Source: Fluviibacter sp039805865 (GTDB taxonomy: Bacteria > Pseudomonadota > Gammaproteobacteria > Burkholderiales > Rhodocyclaceae). From it: 44,981 nucleotides of DNA. A model generated the notes under the pieces. That model did no database searches. It saw only the letters and a program-made list of their open reading frames with translations, and had not been told where the DNA came from. Below, piece by piece: positions 24,970 to 33,426 of this stretch; position 1 is the stretch's first letter, and every line of letters begins with the position of its first letter. Where the stretch lies: positions 1-44,981 of the forward strand of contig JBDLTI010000011.1 of NCBI GenBank assembly GCA_039805865.1, in the 5' to 3' direction. The position numbers and the translations under genes were made by a program.

Positions 24970-27243
24970 ATGTCTATTGATTTTTCGGTCCCACCGAAAC
25001 CCCTGTTTGGCTACCGCAAATACTGGGCGCACCGTTTCGGTACGGCGCCATTTTTGCCGATGTCCCGTGCCGAGATGGATCAACTCGGCTGGGATGAATG
25101 TGACATCATTCTTGTCACGGGTGATGCGTACATCGATCATCCGAGCTTCGGCATGGCGCTGGTCGGGCGTCTTCTTGAAGCGCAGGGCTTCCGCGTCGGT
25201 ATTATCAGCCAGCCAGACTGGCATTCAGCCAAAGATTTCCAGCGGCTCGGACAGCCCAAGCTGTTCTTCGGCATCACCGCCGGCAATATGGATTCGATGG
25301 TCAACCGCTACACGGCTGATCGCAAGATCCGCTCGGATGACGCCTATACGCCGAATGCCGAACCCAACAAACGGCCAGACCGGGCTGTGGTGGTTTATAG
25401 CCAGCGGGCACGGGAAGCCTATCCGGACACCACCGTGATTATCGGTTCCATTGAAGCCAGCCTGCGTCGAATTGCCCACTATGATTATTGGTCTGACAAG
25501 GTACGTCGCTCGGTGTTGCCGGACAGTAAGGCGGATCTGCTGATCTTCGGTAATGCCGAACGTGCATTGATCGAAGTGGCGCATCGTCTTGCCAAGGGCG
25601 AATCGGCAAACCAGATTCGTGATGTACGCGGTACGGCATTCATGACCCCTAAAAACTGGTTGCCCGGTGACGATTGGCAGGTCGTTGACTCTACGCAGAT
25701 TGATCGGCCCGGTCGTATCGAACCACATACCGACCCTTATGCGATGGCTGAGGGCGGACCAACAACGCCTAAAGACGGCGCGCCGGCTGCAGCAACCTTA
25801 GTGCAAGAACAGCCCGTGCATATCGTGCCACGTGCGGCGCAGATCGCAGCGCATAAGAAGACACGCCAGCACACGGCTATCCGCTTGCCCGCCTACGAGC
25901 AGGTGAGCGTTGATCCGGTGCTCTACGCACACGCTTCGCGCGTGTTCCATCTGGAGTCCAATCCGGGTAATGCTCGGCCGCTGATCCAGGCGCATGGTGA
26001 GCGTAACGTCTGGTTGAATCCACCGCCCATTCCTTTAACGACTCCGGAAATGGATGGGGTGTTCGATTTGCCTTATGCGCGGGCACCGCATCCGTCATAC
26101 GGCGATGCAAAAATCCCGGCCTGGGAGATGATCCGTTTTTCGGTGAATATCATGCGGGGCTGTTTTGGCGGCTGCACTTTCTGTTCGATCACCGAACACG
26201 AAGGCCGCATCATTCAAAGCCGTTCTGAAGACTCGATTCTCAAAGAGATCGAGGCAATTCGAGATAAGACCCCGGGTTTTACGGGCATCATTTCAGATGT
26301 GGGTGGCCCAACGGCCAACATGTATAAGTTGACCTGCAAAGACCCGAAAATCGAGGCTTCGTGCCGCAAGCTTTCGTGCGTCTATCCGGATATCTGCGAT
26401 AACCTCAATACCGATCACGGGCCACTCATTCAGCTTTACAGAAAGGCGCGAGCACTGCCGGGGATCAAGAAAATTCTGGTAGGTTCGGGCCTGCGCTATG
26501 ACCTGGCGGTCCGTTCGCCGGAATACATTAAAGAACTGGTGACGCACCATGTAGGCGGCTACCTGAAGATCGCCCCAGAGCATACCGAGACCGGGCCACT
26601 CTCCAAGATGATGAAACCGGGCATGGGCGCTTATGATCGCTTCAAACAATTGTTTGAAGCTGCTTCCAGGGCAGCGGGTAAAGAGCAGTATCTGATTCCG
26701 TATTTCATCGCGGCGCATCCGGGCACCAGTGACGAAGACATGCTGAATCTGGCGCTCTGGCTAAAACGGAACAACTTCCGCCTGGATCAGGTGCAGACAT
26801 TCCTGCCCACACCGATGGCACTGGCCACAACGATGTATCACAGCCGCAAGAATCCGTTACGGGGTCTCAAGGGCGGCGGAGAAGATGTCGAGGTGATCCG
26901 CGAAGGTCGTCGCCGTCGTCTGCATAAAGCCTTTTTGCGTTATCACGACCCGGCAAACTGGCCGATGTTGCGCGACGCGCTTAATGCGATGGGGCGTGCA
27001 GATCTGATCGGTAACGGCAAGAAGCAGTTAATTCCTGCCTGGCAACCCAAAGGGGAAGGGGAGCGCGTAACGCGATCCTTGGCCTCTGCACCTTCTGCGA
27101 CACCACGCTCTGGTCTGATGCGCCCTGGTGCGCGACTTGCGACAGGTGTTGGGTCCGGCACACAAAGAAAAGGGACTCCCTCGGGAGCCCCTGTGGCGAA
27201 TCGGACAGCAAGACCGAGCGCTAAACGTTCACCCAAGCGTTGA
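24970..27243 (+). CDS. YgiQ family radical SAM protein
   Basis: This is a 757-residue radical SAM protein of the YgiQ (UPF0313) family, whose reaction is not known. The [4Fe-4S] cysteines are C398-x3-C402-x2-C405 (MRGCFGGCTFCSITEHEGR). The N-terminal half has the family-specific domain (FLPMSRAEMDQLGWDECDIILVTGDAYIDHPSFG), and the C-terminal family domain includes LDQVQTFLPTPMALATTMYHS. The last 70 residues are Lys/Arg/Pro/Ser-rich and look disordered. The 3' end overlaps the convergent mscL gene by 15 bp and contains the apparent mscL terminator. Confidence 0.93.
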   Translation: MSIDFSVPPKPLFGYRKYWAHRFGTAPFLPMSRAEMDQLGWDECDIILVTGDAYIDHPSFGMALVGRLLEAQGFRVGIISQPDWHSAKDFQRLGQPKLFFGITAGNMDSMVNRYTADRKIRSDDAYTPNAEPNKRPDRAVVVYSQRAREAYPDTTVIIGSIEASLRRIAHYDYWSDKVRRSVLPDSKADLLIFGNAERALIEVAHRLAKGESANQIRDVRGTAFMTPKNWLPGDDWQVVDSTQIDRPGRIEPHTDPYAMAEGGPTTPKDGAPAAATLVQEQPVHIVPRAAQIAAHKKTRQHTAIRLPAYEQVSVDPVLYAHASRVFHLESNPGNARPLIQAHGERNVWLNPPPIPLTTPEMDGVFDLPYARAPHPSYGDAKIPAWEMIRFSVNIMRGCFGGCTFCSITEHEGRIIQSRSEDSILKEIEAIRDKTPGFTGIISDVGGPTANMYKLTCKDPKIEASCRKLSCVYPDICDNLNTDHGPLIQLYRKARALPGIKKILVGSGLRYDLAVRSPEYIKELVTHHVGGYLKIAPEHTETGPLSKMMKPGMGAYDRFKQLFEAASRAAGKEQYLIPYFIAAHPGTSDEDMLNLALWLKRNNFRLDQVQTFLPTPMALATTMYHSRKNPLRGLKGGGEDVEVIREGRRRRLHKAFLRYHDPANWPMLRDALNAMGRADLIGNGKKQLIPAWQPKGEGERVTRSLASAPSATPRSGLMRPGARLATGVGSGTQRKGTPSGAPVANRTARPSAKRSPKR
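27164..27191 (-). terminator. Intrinsic terminator of mscL, inside ygiQ
   Basis: Read on the minus strand, GGGGCTCCC (27191-27183) and GGGAGTCCC (27180-27172) form a stem with one G-U pair around a tight loop, followed by TTTTCTTT (27171-27164). This is a good intrinsic terminator, 38 bp beyond the mscL stop codon. It lies within the final coding region of ygiQ on the opposite strand. Confidence 0.8.
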
Positions 27244-27681
27244 GGTGCAAGCCGGGCAGCGCTTTGCCTCTAGCGGAATTTGCGTGCAGCATTCAGGACA
27301 GGCCTTGGTGTTTGGTGCTGCCTCTTCTTTGGGAATGAGCGTGTCCGCTGCTTTGTTGTAGCCCTTGACGACCCAGTACACGGCAAAGGCGATGATGAAG
27401 AAGCTGACCATGGCGTTAACGAATAGGCCATAGTTGAGGGTAACGGCACCCGCCGCTTTGGCGATAGCCGGTGTGGCATAGGGGCCGGGTGTGATGCCAT
27501 CCTTGAGCACGACAAATAAGCTGGAGAAATCGAGGCCGCCCAGCAGTAGACCAAGCGGTGGCATGAGCACATCGTTGACCAGGCTGGTGACGATGGTGCC
27601 GAAGGCCGCACCAATAACAATACCCACAGCCATGTCGACCGCATTGCCGCGCACCGCAAATTTGAGAAAATCTTTAATCAT
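27229..27681 (-). CDS. mscL: Large-conductance mechanosensitive channel MscL with C-terminal zinc ribbon
   Basis: MscL opens under membrane tension to release solutes during hypo-osmotic shock. From the ATG at 27681 the protein is 150 residues: N-terminal amphipathic helix and first membrane helix (MIKDFLKFAVRGNAVDMAVGI), periplasmic loop, and second membrane helix (LFVNAMVSFFIIAFAVYWVVKGYN). In place of the usual charged C-terminal helix there is a C128-P-E-C131 / C142-P-A-C145 zinc-ribbon-like module, with an extra C132. The frame continues upstream to 28077 only as antisense of the haemoglobin gene and is not part of it. It is divergent from that gene. Confidence 0.94.
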   Translation of the reverse strand: MIKDFLKFAVRGNAVDMAVGIVIGAAFGTIVTSLVNDVLMPPLGLLLGGLDFSSLFVVLKDGITPGPYATPAIAKAAGAVTLNYGLFVNAMVSFFIIAFAVYWVVKGYNKAADTLIPKEEAAPNTKACPECCTQIPLEAKRCPACTSTLG

Positions 27682-27740
27682 CTGTTGTCCTCGACTACCG
27701 GTAAAATTAAGCAAACACCGAATCATACAAAGGAAAGACC

Positions 27741-28139
27741 ATGGTTGTCCCGCGGATTGACCAAAGCTATTACGAACTGTTGGGTGGCGAGGAGGGCGTG
27801 CGCACGCTAGTCGATGATTTCTATGATCACATGCAGCTAGACGAGCGCTTTGCCGGCATTCGGGCGATGCACCCGCAGGATATGAGCACATCCAGAGACA
27901 AGCTCTTCTGGTTTCTTTCCGGCTGGCTCGGTGGTCCGCCCTTGTTTGAGGAAAAGCTTGGCCATCCACGCCTACGGGCGCGACATTTGCCCTTTGCCAT
28001 TGGTGAATCCGAGCGAGATCAGTGGATGACCTGTATGGCGGATGTGATGCAGAAATCCTCATTAAACGACCAGGCACGCAGCGCGTTAATCGGTTCGTTG
28101 TTCAAAACCGCCGACTGGATGCGCAACAAGGACGTCTGA
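27741..28139 (+). CDS. Group II truncated haemoglobin (TrHbO)
   Basis: This is a small haem protein of the group II truncated globin family, members of which bind oxygen or take part in redox and nitric-oxide chemistry. The 132-residue product shows the family pattern YYELLGGEEGVRTLVDDFYDHM, FWFLSGWLGGPPLF and GHPRLRARHLPFAIGESERDQWM. H82 in RARH is the likely proximal haem ligand, with W104-type aromatic residues near the distal side. A good AGGAA ribosome binding site precedes the ATG. It is divergent from mscL and followed by the typA leader. Confidence 0.92.
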   Translation: MVVPRIDQSYYELLGGEEGVRTLVDDFYDHMQLDERFAGIRAMHPQDMSTSRDKLFWFLSGWLGGPPLFEEKLGHPRLRARHLPFAIGESERDQWMTCMADVMQKSSLNDQARSALIGSLFKTADWMRNKDV

Positions 28140-28175
28140 CCGGCAATTTGTTGGCCAGAATCAACGACTTTCTGC

Positions 28176-28217
28176 TATAATTTTATGATTATTTTGGCCT
28201 GCTGCGGCGCAGCAGGC
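28176..28217 (+). promoter_or_regulatory. typA promoter -10 box and leader hairpin
   Basis: A perfect TATAAT lies at 28176-28181. The -35 region is poor (TTGGCC at 28151, 19-bp spacing). About 10 nt after the predicted start a perfect 9-bp hairpin follows, GCCTGCTGC (28197-28205), loop GGC, GCAGCAGGC (28209-28217). It is not followed by a T tract, so it is not a typical terminator. It would sit at the 5' end of the typA leader and may protect or regulate the message. Confidence 0.55.
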
Positions 28218-28264
28218 TTCCCGTTGTTTATCGTTCCTATTTTCTGACTTACGGTTGAATACAC

Positions 28265-30109
28265 ATGTCTGCACGTCCGATTCGTAACATTGCCATCATT
28301 GCCCACGTTGACCATGGTAAGACCACCCTGGTTGACCAACTGCTGCGTCAGTCCGGTACCTTTGCCGCGCACCAACAACTGGTTGAGTGCGTTATGGACT
28401 CGAATGACCTGGAAAAAGAACGTGGCATTACGATTCTTTCCAAAAACACCGCCGTTGAATACGAAGGCGTGCACATCAACATCGTCGACACCCCGGGTCA
28501 CGCCGACTTCGGTGGTGAAGTCGAACGTGTACTGGGCATGGTTGATGGCGTTGTGCTGCTGGTTGATGCGGCCGAAGGCCCGATGCCACAGACGCGTTTC
28601 GTAACCAAAAAGGCCCTGGCTCTAGGCCTGCGCCCGATCGTTCTGGTGAACAAGGTAGACCGTGACGGCGCCGATCCTGATCAGGCCGTTAACCTGACCT
28701 TCGATCTCTTCGACAAGCTGGGTGCCACCGACGAACAACTGGATTTCCCGATTGTGTACGCATCGGGTCTGAATGGCTGGGCCGCGGATGAACTGGATCA
28801 GCCGCGTGAAAACATGAAACCGCTGTTCGATAAGATTCTGTCGCACGTACCGGCACCGGATGCCGATATCGATGCCCCTTTGCAACTACAGATCACAGCG
28901 CTGGATTACTCGTCGTATGTCGGCCGTATCGGTGTGGGCAAGATCATTCGTGGTCGCGTCAAGACCGGCCAGAACGTTATGGTGATGTTTGGTACCGACG
29001 AAGAAGCTGCTGAGCACGATCGCAGCCCGATCAAGGCAAAAATTGGTCAGGTCTTTGGTTACAAGGGGCTGAACAAGGTCGAAATGGCCGAAGGTCTGGC
29101 CGGTGACATCGTTCAGATTACCGGTATTGAAGATCTGGTGCTGGGCTGTACGGTGACTGACCCGGAAAACCCGGAAGCGCTGCCGCTGCTCAAGATTGAC
29201 GAGCCGACCCTGGAAATGCAGTTCATGGTGAACACCAGCCCGCTGGCCGGTACCGAAGGCAAGTTCGTGACCAGCCGTCAGGTGCGTGACCGTCTGCACA
29301 AAGAGCTGCTGACGAATATGGCGCTGCGCGTTAAAGACACCGCCAACGGCGATATCTTCGATGTGGCTGGCCGTGGTGAATTGCACCTGGGCATTCTGCT
29401 CGAGAACATGCGTCGTGAAGGTTACGAACTCGCCGTAGGTCGTCCACGTGTGGTTAAAAAGATCATCAACGGTGTCGAGTGTGAGCCGTATGAAATGCTG
29501 ACGGTGGACGTGGAAGAAGATACGCAGGGCGGCGTGATGGAAACGCTGGGTATGCGTAAGGGTGACCTGCAGGATATGGTGCCGGATGGCCGTGGTCGCG
29601 TCCGTATCGAATACAAGATCCCAGCACGTGGTCTGATCGGCTTCCAGGGTGAGTTCATGAACCTGACCCGCGGTAACGGTCTGATGAGCCACGTGTTCGA
29701 CGAATACGCACCGGTTAAAGAAGGTGGCGTTGCCGAACGTCGTAATGGCGTGCTGATCTCCCAGGATGATGGCGAAGCCGTGGCCTATGCGCTGTGGAAG
29801 TTACAGGATCGCGGTCGTATGTTCGTAAACCCGGGCGAGAAGCTGTACGAAGGCATGATCATCGGTATTCACAGCCGTGAAAACGATCTGGTTGTGAACC
29901 CGATCAAGGGTAAGCAGCTGACGAACGTGCGCGCATCGGGTACCGATGAAGCCGTACGTCTGGTGCCACCAGTGCAACTGAGCCTGGAATCGGCCATCGA
30001 GTTTATTGCTGATGATGAACTGGTTGAGCTGACACCGAAGTCGATCCGTTTACGTAAGCGTTATCTGAAAGAGCATGAGCGCAAGAAAGCTTCGCGCGAA
30101 TCGGCATAA
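28265..30109 (+). CDS. typA: Translational GTPase TypA/BipA
   Basis: TypA (BipA) is a ribosome-associated GTPase of the EF-G type, involved in 50S assembly and growth at low temperature. The 614-residue protein has the G1 loop AHVDHGKTTLV (residues 13-23), the switch region RGITILSKNTAVEY, G3 DTPGHADF and G4 NKVD. EF-G-like domains and the TypA-specific C-terminal domain follow (ARGLIGFQGEFMNLTRGNGLMSH). The C-terminus is Lys/Arg-rich (KRYLKEHERKKASRESA). No clear ribosome binding site precedes the ATG. A strong terminator follows. Confidence 0.97.
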   Translation: MSARPIRNIAIIAHVDHGKTTLVDQLLRQSGTFAAHQQLVECVMDSNDLEKERGITILSKNTAVEYEGVHINIVDTPGHADFGGEVERVLGMVDGVVLLVDAAEGPMPQTRFVTKKALALGLRPIVLVNKVDRDGADPDQAVNLTFDLFDKLGATDEQLDFPIVYASGLNGWAADELDQPRENMKPLFDKILSHVPAPDADIDAPLQLQITALDYSSYVGRIGVGKIIRGRVKTGQNVMVMFGTDEEAAEHDRSPIKAKIGQVFGYKGLNKVEMAEGLAGDIVQITGIEDLVLGCTVTDPENPEALPLLKIDEPTLEMQFMVNTSPLAGTEGKFVTSRQVRDRLHKELLTNMALRVKDTANGDIFDVAGRGELHLGILLENMRREGYELAVGRPRVVKKIINGVECEPYEMLTVDVEEDTQGGVMETLGMRKGDLQDMVPDGRGRVRIEYKIPARGLIGFQGEFMNLTRGNGLMSHVFDEYAPVKEGGVAERRNGVLISQDDGEAVAYALWKLQDRGRMFVNPGEKLYEGMIIGIHSRENDLVVNPIKGKQLTNVRASGTDEAVRLVPPVQLSLESAIEFIADDELVELTPKSIRLRKRYLKEHERKKASRESA

Positions 30110-30134
30110 GATCAAGAGATCTTGACGATTAGAG

Positions 30135-30164
30135 GGTGTGAGCCGAAAGGCCACACCTTTTTTT
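30135..30164 (+). terminator. Intrinsic terminator of typA
   Basis: GGTGTG and CACACC pair around a second short stem GCC/GGC closed by a GAAA tetraloop, with a single bulged A. The stem is followed directly by TTTTTTT (30158-30164). This is a strong terminator for typA and its T tract touches the stop codon of the convergent TAXI gene. Confidence 0.9.
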
Positions 30165-31545
30165 ACGATTTGTTGTCGGTCAACGATTTTCTGGTGCTCT
30201 TTAGCCGATCAATCTGATCCATGACGACACCGATGTTCTGCATAAGTTGGTAGTAGGCCTCTTTACCGCCTTCAGGTACCCAGAGTGATTTTGCTGAACG
30301 CGTCAGGTCTTCCAATGCCGCTTCCCGCGCCTCGATCTCAGCCAATGAGCTTGATAAGTCCAGTTGCTGTTCAATCGACTTCATGATCACATAGGCTCGG
30401 TTCAGCGATAGCTGGAAGTGAACGAAGCGGTACCGGGGAGAGAAGCGCATCAGCGGATAGATAATCGCCAGGCTGGCTAGTAGATAGAACCAGATTCGCT
30501 CCATGAAACTAGCCAACCAGAACGGCAGGTAGTGATCGAGCGGAAATAGCCCCTTTTCGTAAAATCGGGCTGCGATACTGCTTTCAGGCACGGACTGGTC
30601 AGTATAGGCAGGAAAGCCACCTGGCCGGTTAAAAAATGGTTTGTACCGCTTGTTAAGGTCTTTGCTGGCCTTGAGGAAAAGGTACTGAATGGCTGGATGA
30701 ATATCGTCGTTAACGAGCAAGACTGTGCTCGTGGCCGGCATATTGATGTTTCTGCTGGGTGTGACCGGATTGAGATCCAGAGAACCTTTAGGCAGCGTGA
30801 CGACTTCCAGATAGTCTATGAGATTGGCATAGGCGGGTGCCATCTGGAAGTCATAGATCTTAATGCCGGGGTCCTCGATGATTTTATGAACATTGCCAGA
30901 CTCCATGCCAGCGACCAGTGCCATAGCGTCAATTTTTCCGCTTAATAATGAACTGACTCCTTCAGCAGAGGATAAATTGAGAAAATTCGTATGGTTTTCC
31001 GGCGTTAATTCATGCTTTCTCAAAAGCGTTTCAATAAGAAAATGCGTCCCGCTCCCCGGTAGATTAATTGAAATGTTGGCATTAGACAGAAAGCCATGCG
31101 GGTCATCTTCTACATCTTTGCCCCGGTAAAACAACCAGAGTGGCATGTAGCCAATACTGCCTAGGGAGCTTATTGCATCACTGTTTGTTGTCATGCCACC
31201 CTGACTGATGGCGGCGTCAACCTTTCCACTCTCAAGAAGCTGGATATTTTCCTGAGCACCGTTCGAGGGAATGATTTCAAGTTGTACACCTGCGTCATTG
31301 AAATACTTCTGATAACGCTTGGCCCATACATCAAGTGACGAATTCGGTTGGCCGCTTGCCAGCACAACCGTTTCAGGTGGCAAAGGCTTTAAAAGAAATA
31401 AAACAACAAAGACCCCGAGGATAGAAACAAGCACCCATTGCCAATCGTGGCGGAGCATTATCCGGATCGCTCGAAGTTCATCGGAGATGAGTTCCTTGTA
31501 ATGCTCGAATTGATTTGCGTGTAGCGGATTTTTGTTTGTTTTCAT
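30163..31545 (-). CDS. Membrane-anchored TAXI-family substrate-binding-like protein
   Basis: The centre of this 460-residue protein resembles TAXI-type solute receptors of TRAP transporters (VVLASGQPNSSLDVWAKRYQ, then DAAISQGGM and INLPGSGTHFLIETLL). It is not a simple secreted receptor. A cytoplasmic N-terminal stretch of about 35 residues is followed by a membrane helix (VLVSILGVFVVLFLL), then the periplasmic domain, a second helix (WFYLLASLAIIYPLMRF) and a cytoplasmic helical tail of about 90 residues. No TRAP membrane subunit gene is nearby, so the ligand and the partner are unknown. The ATG at 31545 is preferred to a TTG five codons earlier. It lies after the efp terminator, so it may need its own promoter. 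Confidence 0.8.
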   Translation of the reverse strand: MKTNKNPLHANQFEHYKELISDELRAIRIMLRHDWQWVLVSILGVFVVLFLLKPLPPETVVLASGQPNSSLDVWAKRYQKYFNDAGVQLEIIPSNGAQENIQLLESGKVDAAISQGGMTTNSDAISSLGSIGYMPLWLFYRGKDVEDDPHGFLSNANISINLPGSGTHFLIETLLRKHELTPENHTNFLNLSSAEGVSSLLSGKIDAMALVAGMESGNVHKIIEDPGIKIYDFQMAPAYANLIDYLEVVTLPKGSLDLNPVTPSRNINMPATSTVLLVNDDIHPAIQYLFLKASKDLNKRYKPFFNRPGGFPAYTDQSVPESSIAARFYEKGLFPLDHYLPFWLASFMERIWFYLLASLAIIYPLMRFSPRYRFVHFQLSLNRAYVIMKSIEQQLDLSSSLAEIEAREAALEDLTRSAKSLWVPEGGKEAYYQLMQNIGVVMDQIDRLKSTRKSLTDNKS

Positions 31546-31584
31546 ATCGTCTGATCTCAACCATTACCAGTTTCGAATCATCAT

Positions 31585-31610
31585 AAACAAAAACCCGCCA
31601 AAGGCGGGTT
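31585..31610 (-). terminator. Intrinsic terminator after efp (bidirectional)
   Basis: AACCCGCC (31592-31599), loop AAA and GGCGGGTT (31603-31610) form a perfect 8-bp GC-rich stem. On the minus strand it runs into TTTTTGTTT, ending efp transcription. The plus strand also has a T run after the stem. It lies between efp and the TAXI gene. Confidence 0.9.
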
Positions 31611-31656
31611 TTTGTTGGGGCGAACACTTGAGCGGCTCACCCGGATCCAGCGTTAT

Positions 31657-32217
31657 TTATTTAACGCGTGAACGATACTCGTGCGTACGGGTATCGATTT
31701 CGATCTTGTCACCTATTTCAACGAACGCAGGAACGTTGATCACGAAGTTCGTTGGCTTGATACGGGCTGGTTTCATGACCTTGCCCGAAGTATCGCCCTT
31801 AACGGCTGGTTCGGTGTATTCCACCTCACGAACGACTGAAGTAGGCATTTCTACCGAGATAGCCTTGCCGTCATAGAACACCACTTCGCAAGGCATGCCA
31901 TCGTCGAGGTAATTGAGTGCCTCGGTCATGTTTTCGCCTTCAACTTCGTATTGGTTGTACTCGGCATCCATGAAGACATACATCGGGTCAGCGAAGTAAG
32001 AGTAGGTGACTTCCTTGCGATCCAGAACGACGACTTCGAACTTTTCATCAGCCTTGTAAACCGATTCGCTACCGCTACCGGTGAGCAGGTTCTTCATCTT
32101 CATTTTGACAACAGCGGCGTTACGGCCGGACTTGTTGTATTCGGCTTTCAGGATGACCTGTGGCTCAGTGCCGACCATGATTACGTTACCAACGCGCAAA
32201 TCCTGTGCTGTCTTCAT
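31657..32217 (-). CDS. efp: Elongation factor P (Arg32 type)
   Basis: EF-P rescues ribosomes stalled at polyproline stretches. The 186-residue protein is normal for the family: N-terminal KOW-like domain with the loop YNKSGRNAAVVK, then two OB domains ending GDKIEIDTRTHEYRSRVK. The modified residue is arginine (R32) rather than lysine, which marks the subgroup activated by rhamnosylation. The gene for the rhamnosyltransferase EarP lies 62 bp upstream on the same strand. A short stem, GCTACT/AGTAGC, sits in the intergenic leader (32255-32269). A strong terminator follows the gene. Confidence 0.97.
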   Translation of the reverse strand: MKTAQDLRVGNVIMVGTEPQVILKAEYNKSGRNAAVVKMKMKNLLTGSGSESVYKADEKFEVVVLDRKEVTYSYFADPMYVFMDAEYNQYEVEGENMTEALNYLDDGMPCEVVFYDGKAISVEMPTSVVREVEYTEPAVKGDTSGKVMKPARIKPTNFVINVPAFVEIGDKIEIDTRTHEYRSRVK

Positions 32218-32279
32218 GCTCTTCGTGCTTTCTTTAAGTTAAATCCGATGGTGGGCTACTAACAGTAGCGACCAACTCG

Positions 32280-33404
32280 CTAAACCCGAGATTTTACCAG
32301 ATGCCTCACAAAATCCTTGAGTTGCGTCACCAGGTCGGGTTGTTGTAGCAGTTGTTGACGCCAGGCCAGCGCGTTTTCATGGAGTGCCGGCAGGATTGCT
32401 ACAAGCTGTGGCCATAATCCAGCAAGCATATCCGCTGAGGCTCGCGTATGACCTGTATTCCAGGCAAGTACAAACTGCCAGACGATCGAACGCTCAGCAG
32501 TTGAAAGTATGCCCAAACCTAGATAGCGGTCATAAAAAGCCTGAAGCTTAACCAGGTGGGCATCTTCTTCCTGCGGGTAGATATGCCATACCAATGGTTT
32601 GCCTGCCCACTGCGCCCGGACAAAGGAGTCTTCTCCTCTAACAAACAGGACATCAAACCGAGAAAGCAGGGTGTCAAAATCATGCTGGGCAACAAACTCC
32701 AGTGATTCAATCTCGAGGTTTTTATGATCGGTTTGACTGAGAAGCCATGCGTCAATCTGCAGTCTGGCTGGGCAAGGGGTCACACTCAACGTTATCGCGT
32801 TGCTTCCAATGCGGAATGTTTCCAGCCAGTGCGTTATAGCGGGTTGTTCATAACAAAACAGGAAGATCTTAATCGGTGTTGCTAAGTCTGTTCCCTCGGG
32901 AGATTCACCAGGTTGAAATAATGCCGTGAACAAAGGTTCACGCAAAAGACCGCCGGTACGAGATGTAAATCCAGGAAAGTAGAAATGCTTGGTTAATGCA
33001 AGACGGGGGTGGGGCGAGGGCATGCCGTGATGATTCTCTACCCAGGACTCCGCTGATAGGTACTCGAGATTAATCCAGATGAGGGGTTTGCTGACCTCGT
33101 TCATCGCCTGAAGATAGCCTGCTGGTATATCACAGGCAAAGGCTTCAATGACTACATCCGCGATGTCATCAACGGTGAAACAGGATTCATCCTTTGGCCA
33201 CAAATGAACATTAACTGAGCTTGCAGTTGAACTATTGCCGATAAGCTTAGCCAGAATGTCTGGCTGATCAATGAACAAGCGTAAGCGTTCACCACGATTG
33301 GCAAGATCTGCTGCTAGTCGCCAGCAAACACCGGCATCACCGAAGTTATCGATGACTCTGCAAAAAATATCCCAATGCTGGGATGGCCGCTTCTGATCGT
33401 TCAT
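32280..33404 (-). CDS. earP: EF-P arginine rhamnosyltransferase EarP
   Basis: EarP transfers rhamnose from dTDP-L-rhamnose to Arg32 of EF-P, activating it. The 374-residue GT-B-fold protein begins WDIFCRVIDNFGDAGVCWRLAADL. D19 and D23 correspond to the catalytic aspartates known in the Pseudomonas enzyme. The C-terminal sugar-nucleotide site is visible as FVRGEDSFVRAQWAGKPLVWHIYPQEEDAH. The match with the Arg32 EF-P encoded next to it strongly supports the assignment. Rhamnose synthesis genes (rmlABCD) are not in the window. No strong ribosome binding site precedes the ATG. Confidence 0.95.
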   Translation of the reverse strand: MNDQKRPSQHWDIFCRVIDNFGDAGVCWRLAADLANRGERLRLFIDQPDILAKLIGNSSTASSVNVHLWPKDESCFTVDDIADVVIEAFACDIPAGYLQAMNEVSKPLIWINLEYLSAESWVENHHGMPSPHPRLALTKHFYFPGFTSRTGGLLREPLFTALFQPGESPEGTDLATPIKIFLFCYEQPAITHWLETFRIGSNAITLSVTPCPARLQIDAWLLSQTDHKNLEIESLEFVAQHDFDTLLSRFDVLFVRGEDSFVRAQWAGKPLVWHIYPQEEDAHLVKLQAFYDRYLGLGILSTAERSIVWQFVLAWNTGHTRASADMLAGLWPQLVAILPALHENALAWRQQLLQQPDLVTQLKDFVRHLVKSRV

Positions 33405-33426
33405 GAAGCGCGATCATACGTGAAGC

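Noticed and set aside
27682..28077. N-terminal extension of the mscL frame
   Set aside because: It runs antisense through the haemoglobin gene; the conserved MscL N-terminus begins at 27681.
28886..29692. A 268-codon open frame antisense to typA
   Set aside because: Same pattern: an antisense frame over a conserved gene with a His/Thr/Val-rich product and no recognisable domain.
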